Positions 34,290-47,125 of a stretch of DNA of 64,000 nt are shown here, piece after piece. The first letter of the stretch is position 1. Each line of letters begins with the position of its first letter. The position numbers were made by a program, and so were the translations under genes. The stretch lies in the NCBI RefSeq assembly GCF_000321225.1, contig NW_004452110.1, forward strand, positions 1-64,000, given 5' to 3'. The notes beneath the pieces were generated by a model. It was given only the letters and a program-made list of their open reading frames with translations. It made no database searches and was not told the DNA's origin. This DNA is from Odobenus rosmarus divergens (Eukaryota > Chordata > Mammalia > Carnivora > Odobenidae).

Positions 34290-34518
34290 GGGTAGAACAG
34301 CTAGGTGGCTCAGTCGATTGGGCATCTGCCTTTGGCTCAGGTCATGATCCCAGGGTCCTGGGACTTAGCCCTGCATTGGGCTCCCTGCTCCGTGGGGAGC
34401 CTGCTTCTCCCTCTCCCTCTGCCTTGCGCTCCCCCTGCCTGTGTTTGCGTGCACTCTCTCTCTGTCAAATACATAAATACATACATACATACATACATAA
34501 ATACATAAAGGAAATAAA
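34290..34518 (+). mobile_element. CAN SINE with (ATAC)n expansion
   Basis: Head changed to GGTAGAACAGCTAGGTGGC, normal body. The tail expanded as ATAC/ATAA units at about 34470-34508. Flanks 'aaaatggggtagaa' both sides. Confidence 0.93.
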
Positions 34519-34639
34519 ATGGGGTAGAAAATGATAAATTTTTGGCAGGGGGTAGCCAATGGCATTTCAACCTAGGTTTGTGTTAATGGCAGTAGAATTT
34601 CTACAATATAGGAGATAGTGGCAACCCTTGAAATTATTT

Positions 34640-34790
34640 GTTTTATTATTTGTCTTCTCTGACAGAGAGTAATGAAAAGAGGAAATATGTCTGTCTTAAT
34701 CATCTCTATATTCCTAGTGAGCACAAAATCTGCTATAGGAATTTGTAAATGTTTGTTGACTGAAGAAATGAGCAAAGGAATGAACAGACA
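34640..34790 (+). mobile_element. L2 3' terminal fragment
   Basis: 'atcatctctatattcctagt' and 'aatgtttgttgactgaag' match the L2 end. Confidence 0.65.
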
Positions 34791-34949
34791 TTTCTGCTCT
34801 ATTCTTCAATGGCCAGATAGGTCCAGAATACTGTGTTCTCAGTGCCATGATTTAAGAGAGCTAGGGATAAAGGAGAGGATCTACAGTTAAGGAAATGAGG
34901 GTCCATTAGATACTAAACATGTCATGATATATCTTAAAATATTTTAGTA

Positions 34950-37430
34950 TAAAAATATAACATCAAAATATATGGAACACAGCTGTAATAGTACTAAGAG
35001 GGACATTTATACTGCTAAATGCTTAGATTAGGAAAAATATCTCAAATCCATAATCTAAGTACCTCAAAAAACCATAAAAAGAAGAGCAAGATAAATCCAA
35101 AGCAAGCTGAAGGAAGGAAATAATGACATTGGGAGCAGAAATAAATGAAATTGAAAACAGAAAAGCAGAAGAGAATATCAACGAAACAAAAAGCTGCTTC
35201 ATTAAAAAAAAAACCAATAAGATTGATAAACTTCTAATATGACTGAGAAAGATAAAGAGAGAGAAGACGTAAATCACCATTATTAGGAATGAAACAGAGG
35301 ATATCACTACAGCCATTAAAAATATAATATGGGATTAAACAACCAATAAGGTAAAGAAGAAATCACAAAGGTAATTGGAAAACTTTGAGATGAATAGAAA
35401 TGTATGAGATGTAGCAAAAGCAGTGCTCAGAGTGAAATTTAGAGCTATCAATGCCTACATTAGAAAAAGAAGATCTCAAATCAGAATCTTACTATACATC
35501 TTAATGAACTAGAAAAGAAAAGCAAATGGAAGCCCAGAACTAGCAAACAAAATAGTAAAGGTTATAGCAGAAAAACAATTAGAAAAACAATAGAAAGAAA
35601 AAATAAAACCAAAAGTTAATTCTTTGAAAAAAATCACCAACATTGACAAACTTTAGCTAGAACAACTAAGAAAAGACGATTCCATGACTAACATCAAAAA
35701 TTAAAGTGGAGACATTATTATTGAACTTACAGAAATAAAAAGGATTATTCAATGATCTATTTTATACCGAAAAATTAGGCAACCAGGATAAAATGGACAA
35801 ATTCCTAGAAACACAAACTACCAAAACTAACATAAGAAGGAATAGAAAATCTTAATAAACCTCTAACAAGTAAAAAGATCAGATCAGGAATAAAAAATCA
35901 TCCAACAAATAAATGCCAAGGATTAGATAACTTCACTGGTATATTCTACCAAACTTTTGAAGATGAATTAACACCGATTTTTTTCAAACTCTTAAAAGAA
36001 ATAGGAGAATAATGACCGCCTCCTGACTCATTTCATGAGGCCAGTGTTAACTTGATACCAAGCCCTACAAAGACATCACAAGAAAACTATAGACCAATAT
36101 CCTTTATGAATATAGAAGCAAAAATTCTCAACAAATACTAGGATACCAAATTCAGCAGCACATTAAAGGGATGATGCCTGATGATGTAATGAGATTTATC
36201 CCAGCAATGCAAGAGTGGTTCAACATGAAAATCCATCAATGTAAGACACCATATTAATAGACTGAAAGGGGAAAAAACAACCTAATCATTTTAATACACA
36301 GAAAAAACATCTGACAAAATCTGACATCCTTTCATGATAAAAACATTCAATACACTAAAGACAGAAGACAAACTTCCTCAATGGGTTAGAGAGCATTTAT
36401 GGAAAAAAACACAACTAACATCATACTCAATAGAAAAACACTGAAAGCTTTCCCTTAAGAACACAACAAAGATGATAACTCTCACTACTTACATTCAATG
36501 ACGTTGCACTGAAGTCCTAGCCAAAGTAATTCAGCAAAAAAAATAAATAAAAGACATCCAAATTAGAAGGGAAGAAATAAAATTATCTACTCCCAGATGA
36601 CATGATCATAAATATAAAGATTTTTTCTTTTTTATTTATTCATTTGAGACACAAAGATACAGAGAGAGATAGAGCATGAGCAGAGGGAGAAGCAGAGGGA
36701 GGGGGAGAAGCAGACTCCCCGCCGAGCAGGGAGCCTGATGTGGGGCTCGATCCCAGGACCCCAGGATCATGACCTGAGCCGAAGGCAGACACTTAACCAT
36801 CTGAGCCACCCAGGCGCCCCTGACATGATCATAAATATAGAAAACCCTTAGGGATCCACAAAAACTAGAGCTAATAAACAAATTCAGCAAAATTGTATGA
36901 TACAAAATCAGTTCTGTTGTATTTCTATACACTAGCAATAAACAATTGAAAAAGAAATACAGAAAACAATTCCTTTTATAATCGCATCAAAAAGAATGAA
37001 ATATTTAGGTATAAATTTAACCAAGGAGACATAAGACTTGTACACTAAAAATGACAAAACATTGCTGAAAGAATTTAAAGAAGACCTAAATAAATAGAAA
37101 ATTCCCATGATCATGGATTAGAAGATATAATATTGTTAGAATGGTAATGTTTCCCAAATATATCTACATATTCTATGCAACCCCTATCAAAATCTCAATG
37201 ACCTTTTTTTTTTTGGCAGAAACATAAACCTATCCTAAAATTCATATGAAATTGTAAGGGATCCTGAATAGCCAAAACAATCTTGAAAAAGAAAAATTAA
37301 AAAACTCACACTTCCCAATTTCCTAACTTTCTATAAAGCTAAAGTAATACAGTAATCAGTATGGTACTGGCATAAGGATAAACATATGGATCAATAAAGT
37401 AGAAATAAGAGCTGAGAAATAAAACCATTC
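34950..37430 (+). mobile_element. L1M ORF2 fragment, degenerate
   Basis: Linker and RT text in order: 'agcagtgctcagagtgaaat' (35.4 kb), 'atggacaaattcctagaaac' (35.8 kb), 'tcatactcaatagaaaaac' (36.4 kb), 'taaccaaggagacataag' (37.0 kb), 'ggtactggcataaggataaa' (37.4 kb). Multiple frame breaks; one SINE nested at 36621-36820. Confidence 0.87.
36621..36820 (-). mobile_element. CAN SINE, full length
   Basis: Ends 'gagccacccaggcgcccc'. Target duplication 'gacatgatcataaatata' perfect over 18 bp, so relatively recent. Inserted in L1 RT text. Confidence 0.97.
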
Positions 37431-37434
37431 ATCT

Positions 37435-38060
37435 ATAGTCATCCTGCATGCAGATGTTTATAGCAACTTTATTCATAATTGCCAAAACTTGAAAGCAACC
37501 AAGATAACATTTAGTAGGTGAATGGATAAATACTGAGGTATACCCAGACAATGGAATATTATTAAGCACTCAAAATAACTGAGTTATCAAGTCATGAAAA
37601 GACATAGAATGAACAAATGCATATTACTAAGTGAAAGAAGCTGATCTGAAAAGACTACATACTGTATGATTCCAACTCTATGATGTTCTGGAACAGGCAA
37701 AAATATGGAGACAGTAAAAAGAGCAGTAGTTGCCAGGGGTGGGGGGAAGGGAATTGAGTAGGTGGAGCACAGAGGATTTTTAGGGCAGTGCCTGCATCTG
37801 TAGGATACCATAATGATGAAGACAAGACATTATATATTTGTCCAAACCTATAGAATATACAATACCAAGAGTGAAAGATCATACAAACCATGGACTTTGG
37901 ATAATTATGATGTATAATAAATGTCCCACTCTGGTGGGAGATATTGATAATGGGGAAGTTATGTATGGGGACAAGGGGTATATGGGACCTCTCTGTATCT
38001 TCCCCTCAATTTTGCTGTGAACCTAAAACTGCTCTAAAGAAGTAAAGTCTTTAAAAAAAA
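37435..38060 (+). mobile_element. L1MC-type 3' end
   Basis: 'gatgtttatagcaacttta', 'caactctatgatgttctgg' and 'gctgtgaacctaaaactgc' run through to an A tail at 38052-38063. Confidence 0.85.
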
Positions 38061-38079
38061 AAAGATACAAAGAAGGAAA

Positions 38080-38500
38080 CTACAGCCAAAAAGAGACTCA
38101 AGAGACATATCAATTAATCATACTATTCTATTTATTCAAATAAATGAGGGGTAAAAACAAAATAAACTAAAACAAAAAAGCATATGAGATAATTAGGGAA
38201 ATTTGTGCAATGAATATTTGATGATATTACTGATAATACTGTTACATTTTTAGGTGTGAAAATGGCATTATGATCATGTATTTTAAGAGTTCTTATCTTT
38301 CAGAGGTATACACTGAAATATTTATGGGTAAAGGGGCACAGTGTCTGGGATTTGTTTCATGATAATTGAGGAAGGGAAGAGTATGGCCAAGTGTTGACAT
38401 ATGTTGAAGCTGGGTGATGGGTATATGGAATGTATTCAAGTATCCTGTTTGTGTAGATGTTTGAAATATTCCATGATATAAACCTTTTAGAAATCCAGTT
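38080..38500 (+). mobile_element. L1M 3' UTR tail
   Basis: 'taggtgtgaaaatggcatta', 'gtctgggatttgtttcatg', 'gaagctgggtgatgggtat' and 'gaaatattccatgatataaa' are the closing part of an L1M 3' UTR. Confidence 0.75.
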
Positions 38501-38631
38501 AAAATAAATAAAATTTAAAGTAAAGAAAATGATCTGGCACAAAATCAAACTCCACCTGGCTTCACTATGAATACCCTTGCAGAGTTGATCAGCAAGGTTA
38601 GTCAAGCACTTTTCATTAAAAAAAAAAAAAA

Positions 38632-40045
38632 AAATCCTACAGCTAATATTATTCTGAATGGTGAAAGACTGAATGCTTTCCTTCTAAATTTGAAAACGAA
38701 GTAAAGATTCTCAGTCTCACCACTGCAGTTAAATAAATACTGAAATGGAAGTTGCAGCCACTGCAGTGAGGCAGGAAAAAGAAAAAAGGCAAACCAATTG
38801 GAAAGGAAGAAATAAAACTTCAGAAAACAATCATGTTATCTGAAATAGGGAATCTACCAAAAAAAAAGTCTAGAACTAATAAGTGGATTCAACAATGTAG
38901 CAGGAAATAAGACGAACACACAAAGATCAATTCCATATAACAACAAACATGTAAAACCCAAATTCAAAGCACAACACAATCTATAAACACTCGAAAGAAA
39001 ATGAAGTAGTTAGGTATAAATTTAATGAAACATGTACATGATCTGTATCCTGAATATTACTAAATGCTGACAAAAGAAATAAAAAACAAATAAATGGAGA
39101 CATTCCATGTCTATGTATTAGAAGACTTAACAGAGCAAACATATGAGTTCTCCCCACATTGATGTATAAGTTTAATGCAATTCCCATCAAAATTTCAGCA
39201 AGGCTTTTTGTAGCCATCAAAAATCTCACTGTAAAATTTAAATTTAAAATGGAAAAGGCACAAGCCCTAGATTAGCTAAAATAATATTTAAAATGAAGAA
39301 TAAAGCAGAAGGAATCACTCTATCTTATATGAAGACCTATGATATGGATATGGTAATCAAGACAGGAGGTATTGACAGACAGATGGACATACAGATCAAT
39401 GGAAAAGAACAGAGAACCCAGAAAAAAACCCACACAAATATGTCCAACTGATATTTGACAAAGGTTCAAAAGCAATTCAATGGTGGAAAGATCACCTTTT
39501 CAACAGATGGGGTTAGAGCAACTGGGCATCCATAGGCAAAAAAAAACAAAACAAAAAAAAAACCTAAATCTAAACCTCACACCTTATGCAAAAATTAAGT
39601 CAAAATGGATCATGGACTTCCATGTACAACATAAAAATATAAAACATTTAGAAAAACATAGGTGAAAATCTTTGTGATTCTTCAACTTAACACCAAAAAG
39701 CAAGATTCATAAAAGGAAAAGTTAATAAATTCAATCACATCAAAATTTTCAAATTTCACTCTGCAAAAGTCCCTGTTAAGAGATGAAAAGACAAGCTGCA
39801 AACTTAGAGAAATATTGTAAACCATATGACTGACAAAGGACTAGTATCTAGACTATATAGTGAACTCTCAGAACAGTAAAATTAAAAAGTCCAATTAAAA
39901 AATTGTCAAAATAAACAGACATCTCTACAAAGAGCAAATAGCCACATGAAAAGATGTTCAACATCATTAGCCATTAGAGGAAAATGCAAATCTAAGCTAC
40001 TAGATATCACTACACACCAATCAAAATGACCAAAAAAAAAAAAAA
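38632..40045 (+). mobile_element. L1 ORF2 fragment (RT to 3' part)
   Basis: 'attattctgaatggtgaaag', 'acgaacacacaaagatcaat', 'ttcccatcaaaatttcagc' and 'tgaaaagatgttcaacatca' appear in ORF2 order, interrupted by stops. Confidence 0.85.
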
Positions 40046-40375
40046 TGACAAGGCAGAGCACACAAAATTTTAGGTCAGTGAAACTCTTCTGCATGATACT
40101 ATAATGGTGGATACATATCATTTGTCAAAACCCATAAAACGTACAACACCAAGAAAGAACCCCAATTTAAACTATGAACTTTGGGTAATAATGATGTGTC
40201 AAGGTAGGTACATAGATGGTAACAGATGTATTACTCTGGTATAGGATGTTGATAATAGGGGAGGCTATATGTGTGTAGGCCAAGGAGTACATGGAAACTC
40301 TCTGTACTTCTTGTTTGCTCAGTTTTGTTGTGAACCTAAAACTGACCTTTTGAAAAAGTCTGTTAAAGAAAATAT
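40046..40375 (+). mobile_element. L1MC-type 3' fragment
   Basis: 'ctataatggtggatacatat', 'cgtacaacaccaagaaag' and 'gttgtgaacctaaaactgac': fourth L1MC-type end in the window. Confidence 0.85.
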
Positions 40376-40379
40376 TCCC

Positions 40380-41515
40380 CAGGAGGAGGATTCTGGGAGA
40401 ATGGTGGAGTAGGAAGCACCAAGAATCCATCTCCCCACCTAGACAATAATGACACTGGCAAAATCTAATGTAATTATTTTGGAACTCTGGTCTATTGAAG
40501 GCCTGCAACTCCCAAGGGAAGGTTTGAATGGTAAATTGAGGTGAAATTTAGTCAATTTCAGCTCTTAGCTCAGCAGCAGCAGCTTACCATCCTCTATCCC
40601 CAAACTCAGAGCAGGCAGCCAGCACCTGTTCCAGGAGCACTTTGCACACAACTTGTGAGGGTCAGAGTAGGTAATAAGTACCCTGTCCCCAAACATTGGG
40701 GAACTGTGTTCTGATAACACTGATTGCTGCTTCTGATTACGGAGGTGCAGACACAGAGATGCAAGTCCCTTCCCCCTCTGGCTAATGTGACTTCCAGGGA
40801 GATTTAAAGGATTGGCATCTTTCCTTCTGTGCAAACAGTACAGGCACAGGCTTAGAAAAGACCTGAAAAGACTTTAATTTGACACCTCAGGCTGATCTCC
40901 AGCAGAGCCTACAAAAATCAGAAAACAAAACAGACAAAACCACAGCAGCAAACCCTGGGGAAGAGGGAGAATATGATTTCCAGATTATTCACTTAATTAC
41001 CATTAGCCTCAAATGTCTAGTAATCCTCAAAAAACCACAAGGCATAAAAAGAAACAGGATAGGAAGACCCCTTCAAATGAAAAAAAATCATCAACAGAAA
41101 TCATCCCTAAGAAATACCAGATGGTGGACTTACTAGACAGAGACTTTAAAACAACTATCTTTGGGCACCTGGGTGGCTCAGTCAGTTAAGCATCTGATTC
41201 TTGATTTCGGCCCAGGTCATGATCACAGAGTCATGAGATCAAGCCCCTCATCAGGCTCTGCACTGAGCACAGAGTCTGCTTGAGGTTCCCTCTCTCGCTC
41301 TCCCTCTGCCCCTCCCTCCACTCACACTAAATAAATAAATACATAAATAAAACATTTTTTAAAAAATAAATAAAACTATCTTAAAGATGCTCAAAGAACT
41401 AAAGGAAGACATGGATAAAGTCAAGAAAGTGATCTATAAATAAAACAGAAATATCAATAAAGAGACAGAAAACATACAAAGAAACCACAAAGAAGTTGTG
41501 GAGCCATTCTGTGTT
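40380..41515 (+). mobile_element. L1M 5' region
   Basis: Opens 'ggattctgggagaatggtgg', typical of the L1M 5' UTR. It continues through 'gaaataccagatggtggac' and a SINE to 'caaagaaccacaaag'-like ORF1-start text. An 85-codon open frame here is part of this repeat. Confidence 0.7.
41163..41373 (+). mobile_element. CAN SINE, full length
   Basis: GGGCACCTGGGTGGCTCAG head, 'aaataaataaatacataa' tail. Target duplication 'aactatctt' both sides. Confidence 0.95.
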
Positions 41516-44095
41516 TTCTACATGATTTAAAAGACTAATACATTAAAAAAAATGTATATTAATCTAAAAGGTAATATCATTGTAACTTTGTCTTTTAACT
41601 CAACATTCTGTTTTCTTAATGATTTAAGAGTCTAATACATTCCAAAAGCAATTATTATTTTTTGTTTTTGGACATACAGTGTATAAAGATGTAATTCTGT
41701 GATATCAAAAACTGAAAGGAGATGGGGATGAGCTACATAGGAGCAGAATTTTTGTATGTTACTGAAATTAAGCTGGTATCAATTCAAATTGATAATTTTA
41801 GGATGTTAAATGTAATTCTCATGGTAACTATACAAAGAATATAGCTATAGAATGTATATAAAAGAAAATGAAAAGAGAATTAAAAACACTTTACTATTAA
41901 AAAATCAACTAAACACAAAAGAAGACACTAACACAGAAAATGAGAGACAAAAAAGCTATAAAGCTTATGGAGAATAAACAGTAAAGTGAGAGAAGTAAGT
42001 CCTTCCTTAACAGTAATTACTTTAAATGTAAATGGATTAAACTGTCCAGTCAAAAGTCTATGCACTAACAATGGACAATCCAAAAAGAAAATTAAGAAAA
42101 CAATTCCGTTTACAATAGCATCAAAAAGGATAAAATATTTAGGAATGAACTTAACCAAGGAGGTGAAAGACTTGTACAATAAAAACTATAAATTGCTGAA
42201 AGAAATTAAATGACATGTAAATAAATGGAAAGACATTCCATGTTCATGGATTGGAAGACTTAATATAGTAAAATTTCATTACTACTCAAAGCAATAGAGA
42301 TTTAATGCAATCTTTATTGAAATCCCCCCTTTTTTACAGAAATAAAAAAATCCACTGTAAAATTTATAAATATCTTAAGGGACCATGAATAGCCAATACA
42401 ACTGTGAAAAAAAAGAATAAAACTGGAAGACTCACACTTCCCAATTTCAAAACTGACCACAAAGCTGTAGTAATCAGAACAATATGGTACTGGTGTAAAG
42501 ACAGACATACAGACCAATGGAATATACTAGAGAACCCCAAATAAACACTTGCATATGTGGAAAATTATTTTTTGACAATGGAGCCAAGACCATTCAATGG
42601 GAAAAGGACAGTCTCTTCAACAAATGGCTCTAGAAAAACAGGATATCTACTTGCAAAAGAACAGAGTTGGACCCTTATCTAACATAATATACAAAAATCA
42701 ACTCAAAATGGATGAAAGTCCTAAATGTAAGACATGCAACTATAAAACTCTTAGAAGAAAACATAGGGCACAAGCTTCATGTCATTGGATTTGGCAATGA
42801 TTTCTTGCATAGGACACCAAAGGAACAGGCAACAAAAGTAAAAATAGACAAATTAGAATTATGAAAATTAGACATTTTTGTGCATCAAAAGACATTGTTA
42901 ATAAAGTGAAAAGGTTACCCACAGAATGGGAGAAAATATGTGTAAATCATATGTCTAATAAGAGATTAATATCTAGAATATATAGAAAACTTCTAAAACT
43001 CAAAGACAACAACAACAACAAAAAACACCCAATTTTAAAAATGGGCAAAGGATTTGAATAGGTATTTCTCCAAAGAAGATATGCAAATGGATGATAAGCA
43101 CATGAAAAGAGGCCCAATCACTATTAGGGAAATGCAAATCAAAACCACAATAAAATATCACCTTGCATCCATTAGGATGGCTGCTTAAAAAAAAGTATTG
43201 GTGAAGAGTTGGATAAATTGGAATCTTGTGTACTGTTACTGATAATGTAAAATGGTGTAGCTGCTGTGGAAAACAGAATATTGGCCCCTCGAAAAAATTA
43301 AAAAGAGAATTACCATATTATCCAGCAATTCAACTTCTGAGTATGCCCAAAAGCAGCATCTTTCTTTTTTTTTTTTTTTAAAGATTTTATTTATTTATTT
43401 GAGAGAGAGACAGAATGAGAGATGGAGAGCACAAGAGGGAAGAGGGTCAGAGGGAGAAGCAGACTCCCCGCTGAGCAGGGAGCCCGATGTGGGACTCGAT
43501 CCTGGGACTCCAGGATCATGACCTGAGCCGAAGGCAGTCGCTTAACCAACTGAGCCACCCAGGCGCCCAAGCAGCATCTTTCTGAGATCTTTGTACACCT
43601 ATGTTCTCAGCAGCATTATTCACAATAGCTAAAAGGTAGAAGCAAACCCAGTGTCCACCAACTGGTGAATGGATTAACAAAATGTGGTCTACATATACAA
43701 TGGAATATTATTGAACCTTAAAAAGGAAGAAAATCTGACAATGCTACAATATAGAAGAACCTTGGGGACATTATGCTAACTGAAATAAGCCAGTCACAAA
43801 AAGACAAATACCATATGATTCCAGGTAACTATATGAGGTACCTGGGTAATCAAATTTATAGAGACAGAAAGTGGAATGGTGCTTGCCAGACGCTAGAGGA
43901 GGAAGGAATGAGGAGTTGCTGTTTAATGGGTATAGAGTTTGTTTTATTAGATAAAAAGAGTTCTGGGGATGGATAGTGCTAATTGTTGCAGAATAATATG
44001 AATGTTTTTAATACCACTGAACTGCACACATAAAAATTGTTAAGACAGTAAATTTTATGTGTATTTTTACAGAATTAAAAAATACCCACTGCCTC
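41516..44095 (+). mobile_element. L1M with internal deletion, ORF2 C-terminal part and 3' end
   Basis: Inter-ORF text and the start of ORF2 ('aatgtaaatggattaaact', 42.03 kb) jump directly to RT-region text ('caatggacaatccaaaaag', 42.07 kb). The endonuclease and part of the RT are absent. It continues through 'gactcacacttcccaattt' and 'gaaaagaggcccaatcac' to the 3' UTR near 44.1 kb, split by a SINE at 43366. Confidence 0.85.
43366..43568 (-). mobile_element. CAN SINE, full length
   Basis: T15 run, AAAGATTTTATTTATTTAT, end 'gagccacccaggcgccc'. Flanked by 'aagcagcatctttct' on both sides, perfect. Confidence 0.97.
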
Positions 44096-44097
44096 CC

Positions 44098-44815
44098 CAA
44101 ATAAAAATAATAATGACAATGCTAAATGTTGGCAAAGATGCAAAGAAACCAGATCACTCATACATGGCTGGAGGAAAGTAAAATGGAACAGTGACTCTGG
44201 AAAACGGTTTGGCCGTTTCTTAGACCACTTAACATGCGACTATCATACAACCAGCAATTACACTCTTGGGTATTTTTATCCCAGAGACATGAAAACTTAT
44301 GTTCACACAAACACCTGTACACAAATGTTCACAGCAGCCACTGGAAACAATCCCCATGTCCTTCCACAAGTGAATGATGAAATACACTGTGGTACATCCA
44401 CATGATGGGATACTGCTCAGCAATGAACACAAACCCTTGATATATACAACTTGGATGAATATGCAGGGAATTATGGTACATGAACAAAGCCAATCCTAAA
44501 CGGTTACATATGTATGATTCCATGTATGTAGCACCCTTGAAAGACAAAGTTATAGAAATGGAGAATAGATTAATGGTGGCCAGGGGTTGGTGGTTGGGGA
44601 GGAGGGATATGGCTATAGAAGGGCAGCAGAAGAGGTCCTTGTGGTATTGGAACTATCCTATATCTTGACTATAGGGATGACTATATGGATATTATACTAT
44701 TGTTTTGCAAGATAGTACCATTGAGGGAAACTGGATAAAGGATCTCTCAAAATTATTTTTTGCAACTGCATGTCAATCTACGTTTATCCCAAAATAAAAA
44801 GTATAATTAAAAATA
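44098..44815 (+). mobile_element. L1M 3' end
   Basis: 'aaatgttggcaaagatgcaa', 'tcttgggtatttttatcccag', 'agattaatggtggccagggg' and 'gtttatcccaaaataaaaag' in order. A second L1 3' end directly after the previous element. Confidence 0.85.
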
Positions 44816-44905
44816 TATAGTTATTTTTATTTTAACATGTTATTCATATTAACATGTAGTGGTTTTGTATTGTTATTTTTAGTGAAGTAAGATAAATATA
44901 TATTT

Positions 44906-45086
44906 TGTAAGATTTTATTTATTTGAGGGAGAGAGCAGAGAAGTGGGGAGAGAGAAGGTAGAAGCAGTAGGGAGGCACAGAGGGACAAGCAGACTCCCTG
45001 CTGAGCTCAGAGCCTGATGCAGGGCTGGATCCCAGGACCCTGAGCCAAAGTCAGACACTTAACCTACTGAGCCACCCATGCACCCC
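44906..45086 (-). mobile_element. CAN SINE, diverged
   Basis: 'aagattttatttatttgagg' start, 'gagccacccatgcacccc' end, internal deletion around the 'gatcatgacc' part. Flanks resemble 'agtgaaataagt'. Confidence 0.9.
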
Positions 45087-45102
45087 AGTGAAATAAGTAT
45101 TT

Positions 45103-45237
45103 TATTTTTAAGAAATTTTTTAAGTAGGCTCCACACCCATCATGGAGCCCAATGTGGGGCTTGAACTCAGGACCCTGAGATCAATGAGGTAAGAACATGA
45201 GTCAGACACTTAACCAACTGAGCTATCCAGGTGCCCC
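45103..45237 (-). mobile_element. Short-form CAN SINE (no CT-rich block)
   Basis: 'aagtaggctccacacccatc' directly follows the T-rich start, then 'cttgaactcaggaccctgag' and 'gagctatccaggtgcccc'. This short body is a separate, older-looking lineage of the tRNA-derived SINE. Confidence 0.85.
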
Positions 45238-46035
45238 TGAAATAAACCTTTTAAACTTCAGTTTTAATTTCTAATAGAGTAAATGTTAATAGACAGAACA
45301 CACTTAGAGAAAAGCTTGGGGTCCTCAATAATTTTTAAAATGGGGTCTTTGGACTGAAGAGTTTGAGAACAGCTCCTCTGTCCAACGGCCTATATATTTA
45401 GAATTATTTCTCCATTCATAGTGAGGCATGAATCGTTGCATTTAACTTGGACCCTAGGTGACTCCAAAGAGCAAGAAACAGAGAGCAAGTGATATGCAAA
45501 GTCTTTCCAACTTTATCAAGGGAGGAGCTGCCTACAGTAAGTCAACCAAGGCACCATGCCCGAAGTGTGTACGATACACAGGAACCTCACCTCGAGTAGA
45601 TAACAAGGAATACAAAAGGTCATAAATTTCAATCAGAGGAGACAATTTTCATGATGACAATACTGCCTTGAAGTTTACTTCTTACCCTAACAGGTCTTTC
45701 AGTAGTAATTCATGTTAGGGAAAGCTCATGGTATTTTCAACAGTCTCTAGTATGAGAAATAAGAAGAAAGGAACCCTAGGAATAGTAGCAACTCTAACAA
45801 AAACCCAGTGTGGTGCATGCAGTGCCTAGAACAGAACATCTCTGCGCGGATGATTGGCTCCTAATTTTAAAAAAAGGAGAAAAGAAGAACAAATGCTGAA
45901 CTAGCATAGGAATCTGATTTGGAAGAAATGAAAACACAGTTTTTATGCAAAATGGTCAAGGCCTACCTGCCATTGTTCATATTATGTTAATACACTATTA
46001 CCATGCATATTCAAAATGAAATCTATTGTTCTTTA
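45238..46035. other. Mostly unique DNA, with a small hAT-like piece
   Basis: 'aaaatggggtctttggactg' and 'gtttgagaacagctcctct' (45.33-45.39 kb) look like an hAT-type terminal fragment. The rest shows no exon or repeat. Confidence 0.45.
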
Positions 46036-46218
46036 TTGATTTTTTTTTTTAATTTGACAGAGAGAGAGAGAGACAGTGAGAGAGGAAACACAAGCAGGGG
46101 GAGTGGGAGAGGGAGAAGCAGGCTCCCAGCTGAGCAGGGAGCCCAACGCAGGGCTCGATCCCCGGATCATGACCCGAGCCGAAGGCAGATGCTTAATGAC
46201 TGAGCCACCCAGGAGCCC
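46036..46218 (-). mobile_element. CAN SINE, full length
   Basis: Ends 'gagccacccaggagccc'. Perfect flanks 'tgaaatctattgttctt' on both sides. Confidence 0.97.
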
Positions 46219-46407
46219 TGAAATCTATTGTTCTTATGGCCCCGGAAACTTTGGTATATACCTAGATAACACTTACCTTTTCAATAGGTTTTGTACTGAA
46301 AGGGCAAGTGACTCTACTTAAGCTTCTGAGAAAGCTAACAATCCGTAGTAACCAATCAGCCTACTTCTACAAAACGTTCCATGCTCTTTTTTAAAAGCAG
46401 TACTTTT

Positions 46408-46535
46408 GGGGCGCCTGTGTAGCTCAATCAGAAGAGTGTGTGATCTTGATCTTGTGGTTGTGAGTTTAAGCCCCACACTGGGAATAGAGATTACCTAAAT
46501 AAAATTTTTTCAAAATAAAAATTAAATTAAAAATG
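46408..46535 (+). mobile_element. Short-form CAN SINE (no CT-rich block)
   Basis: GGGGCGCCTGTGTAGCTCAA head, 'gtgagtttaagccccacac', then straight into 'acctaaataaaatttttt'. The long CT-rich body is absent. Confidence 0.85.
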
Positions 46536-46637
46536 TAATAAAATAGCACTCTTTTACTAATGTCTGCATGGCGTTTCTCTCAATAGAACTGTAGGTAAAG
46601 TATAATGGCATTTCATGGGTTTGGGTTTTTTTCAGGG

Positions 46638-46810
46638 TTTTTTTTTTAAGATTTTTTTATTTTTAGAGACAGAGAAAGAGAAAATCCTCAAGCCAACTCC
46701 CCGCTGAGCATGGAGCCCATCAGGGGGCTGGATCCCAGGGCCCTGAGATCATGACCTGAACCAAAATCAAGAGTCGAATGCTTAACCAACTGAGCTACCC
46801 AGGTGCCCCC
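46638..46810 (-). mobile_element. CAN SINE, diverged
   Basis: T-rich start, 'gagatcatgacctgaacc', 'cttaaccaactgagctaccc' end. Confidence 0.9.
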
Positions 46811-47039
46811 CTTTTTTTTCCAGGCTTAAATGATCTTCAAACACTATTAGCTTCTGCATTGCCCCTAACCTCAAAAAGTGGTCAGATAGGTACTAATGAC
46901 AAATTTCAGCTCTCCCTCCAAAACAATTCTTTTCCCTCTCAGTCACTGTGGCCCCAACAAATTATCCGTGTAACGTTTCTCACTGGCCTATCTCTTAACT
47001 AAACTTTGTGTTTTCAACAAAATCAGCTGGTTAAAAATG

Positions 47040-47125
47040 AATCCACTTCTTGACTATCTCCTGTTGAATACCTGCTAGGTTGTATCACATCACAGCATCT
47101 CATTTAATGCTCAGAACAAACCTGT
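47040..47125 (+). mobile_element. MIR-like fragment
   Basis: 'cagcatctcatttaatgctc' and 'agaacaaacctgtagagtg' resemble the MIR 5' half; diverged. Confidence 0.5.

Noticed and set aside
40879..41136. 85-codon plus-strand open frame
   Set aside because: Part of the L1M 5' region.
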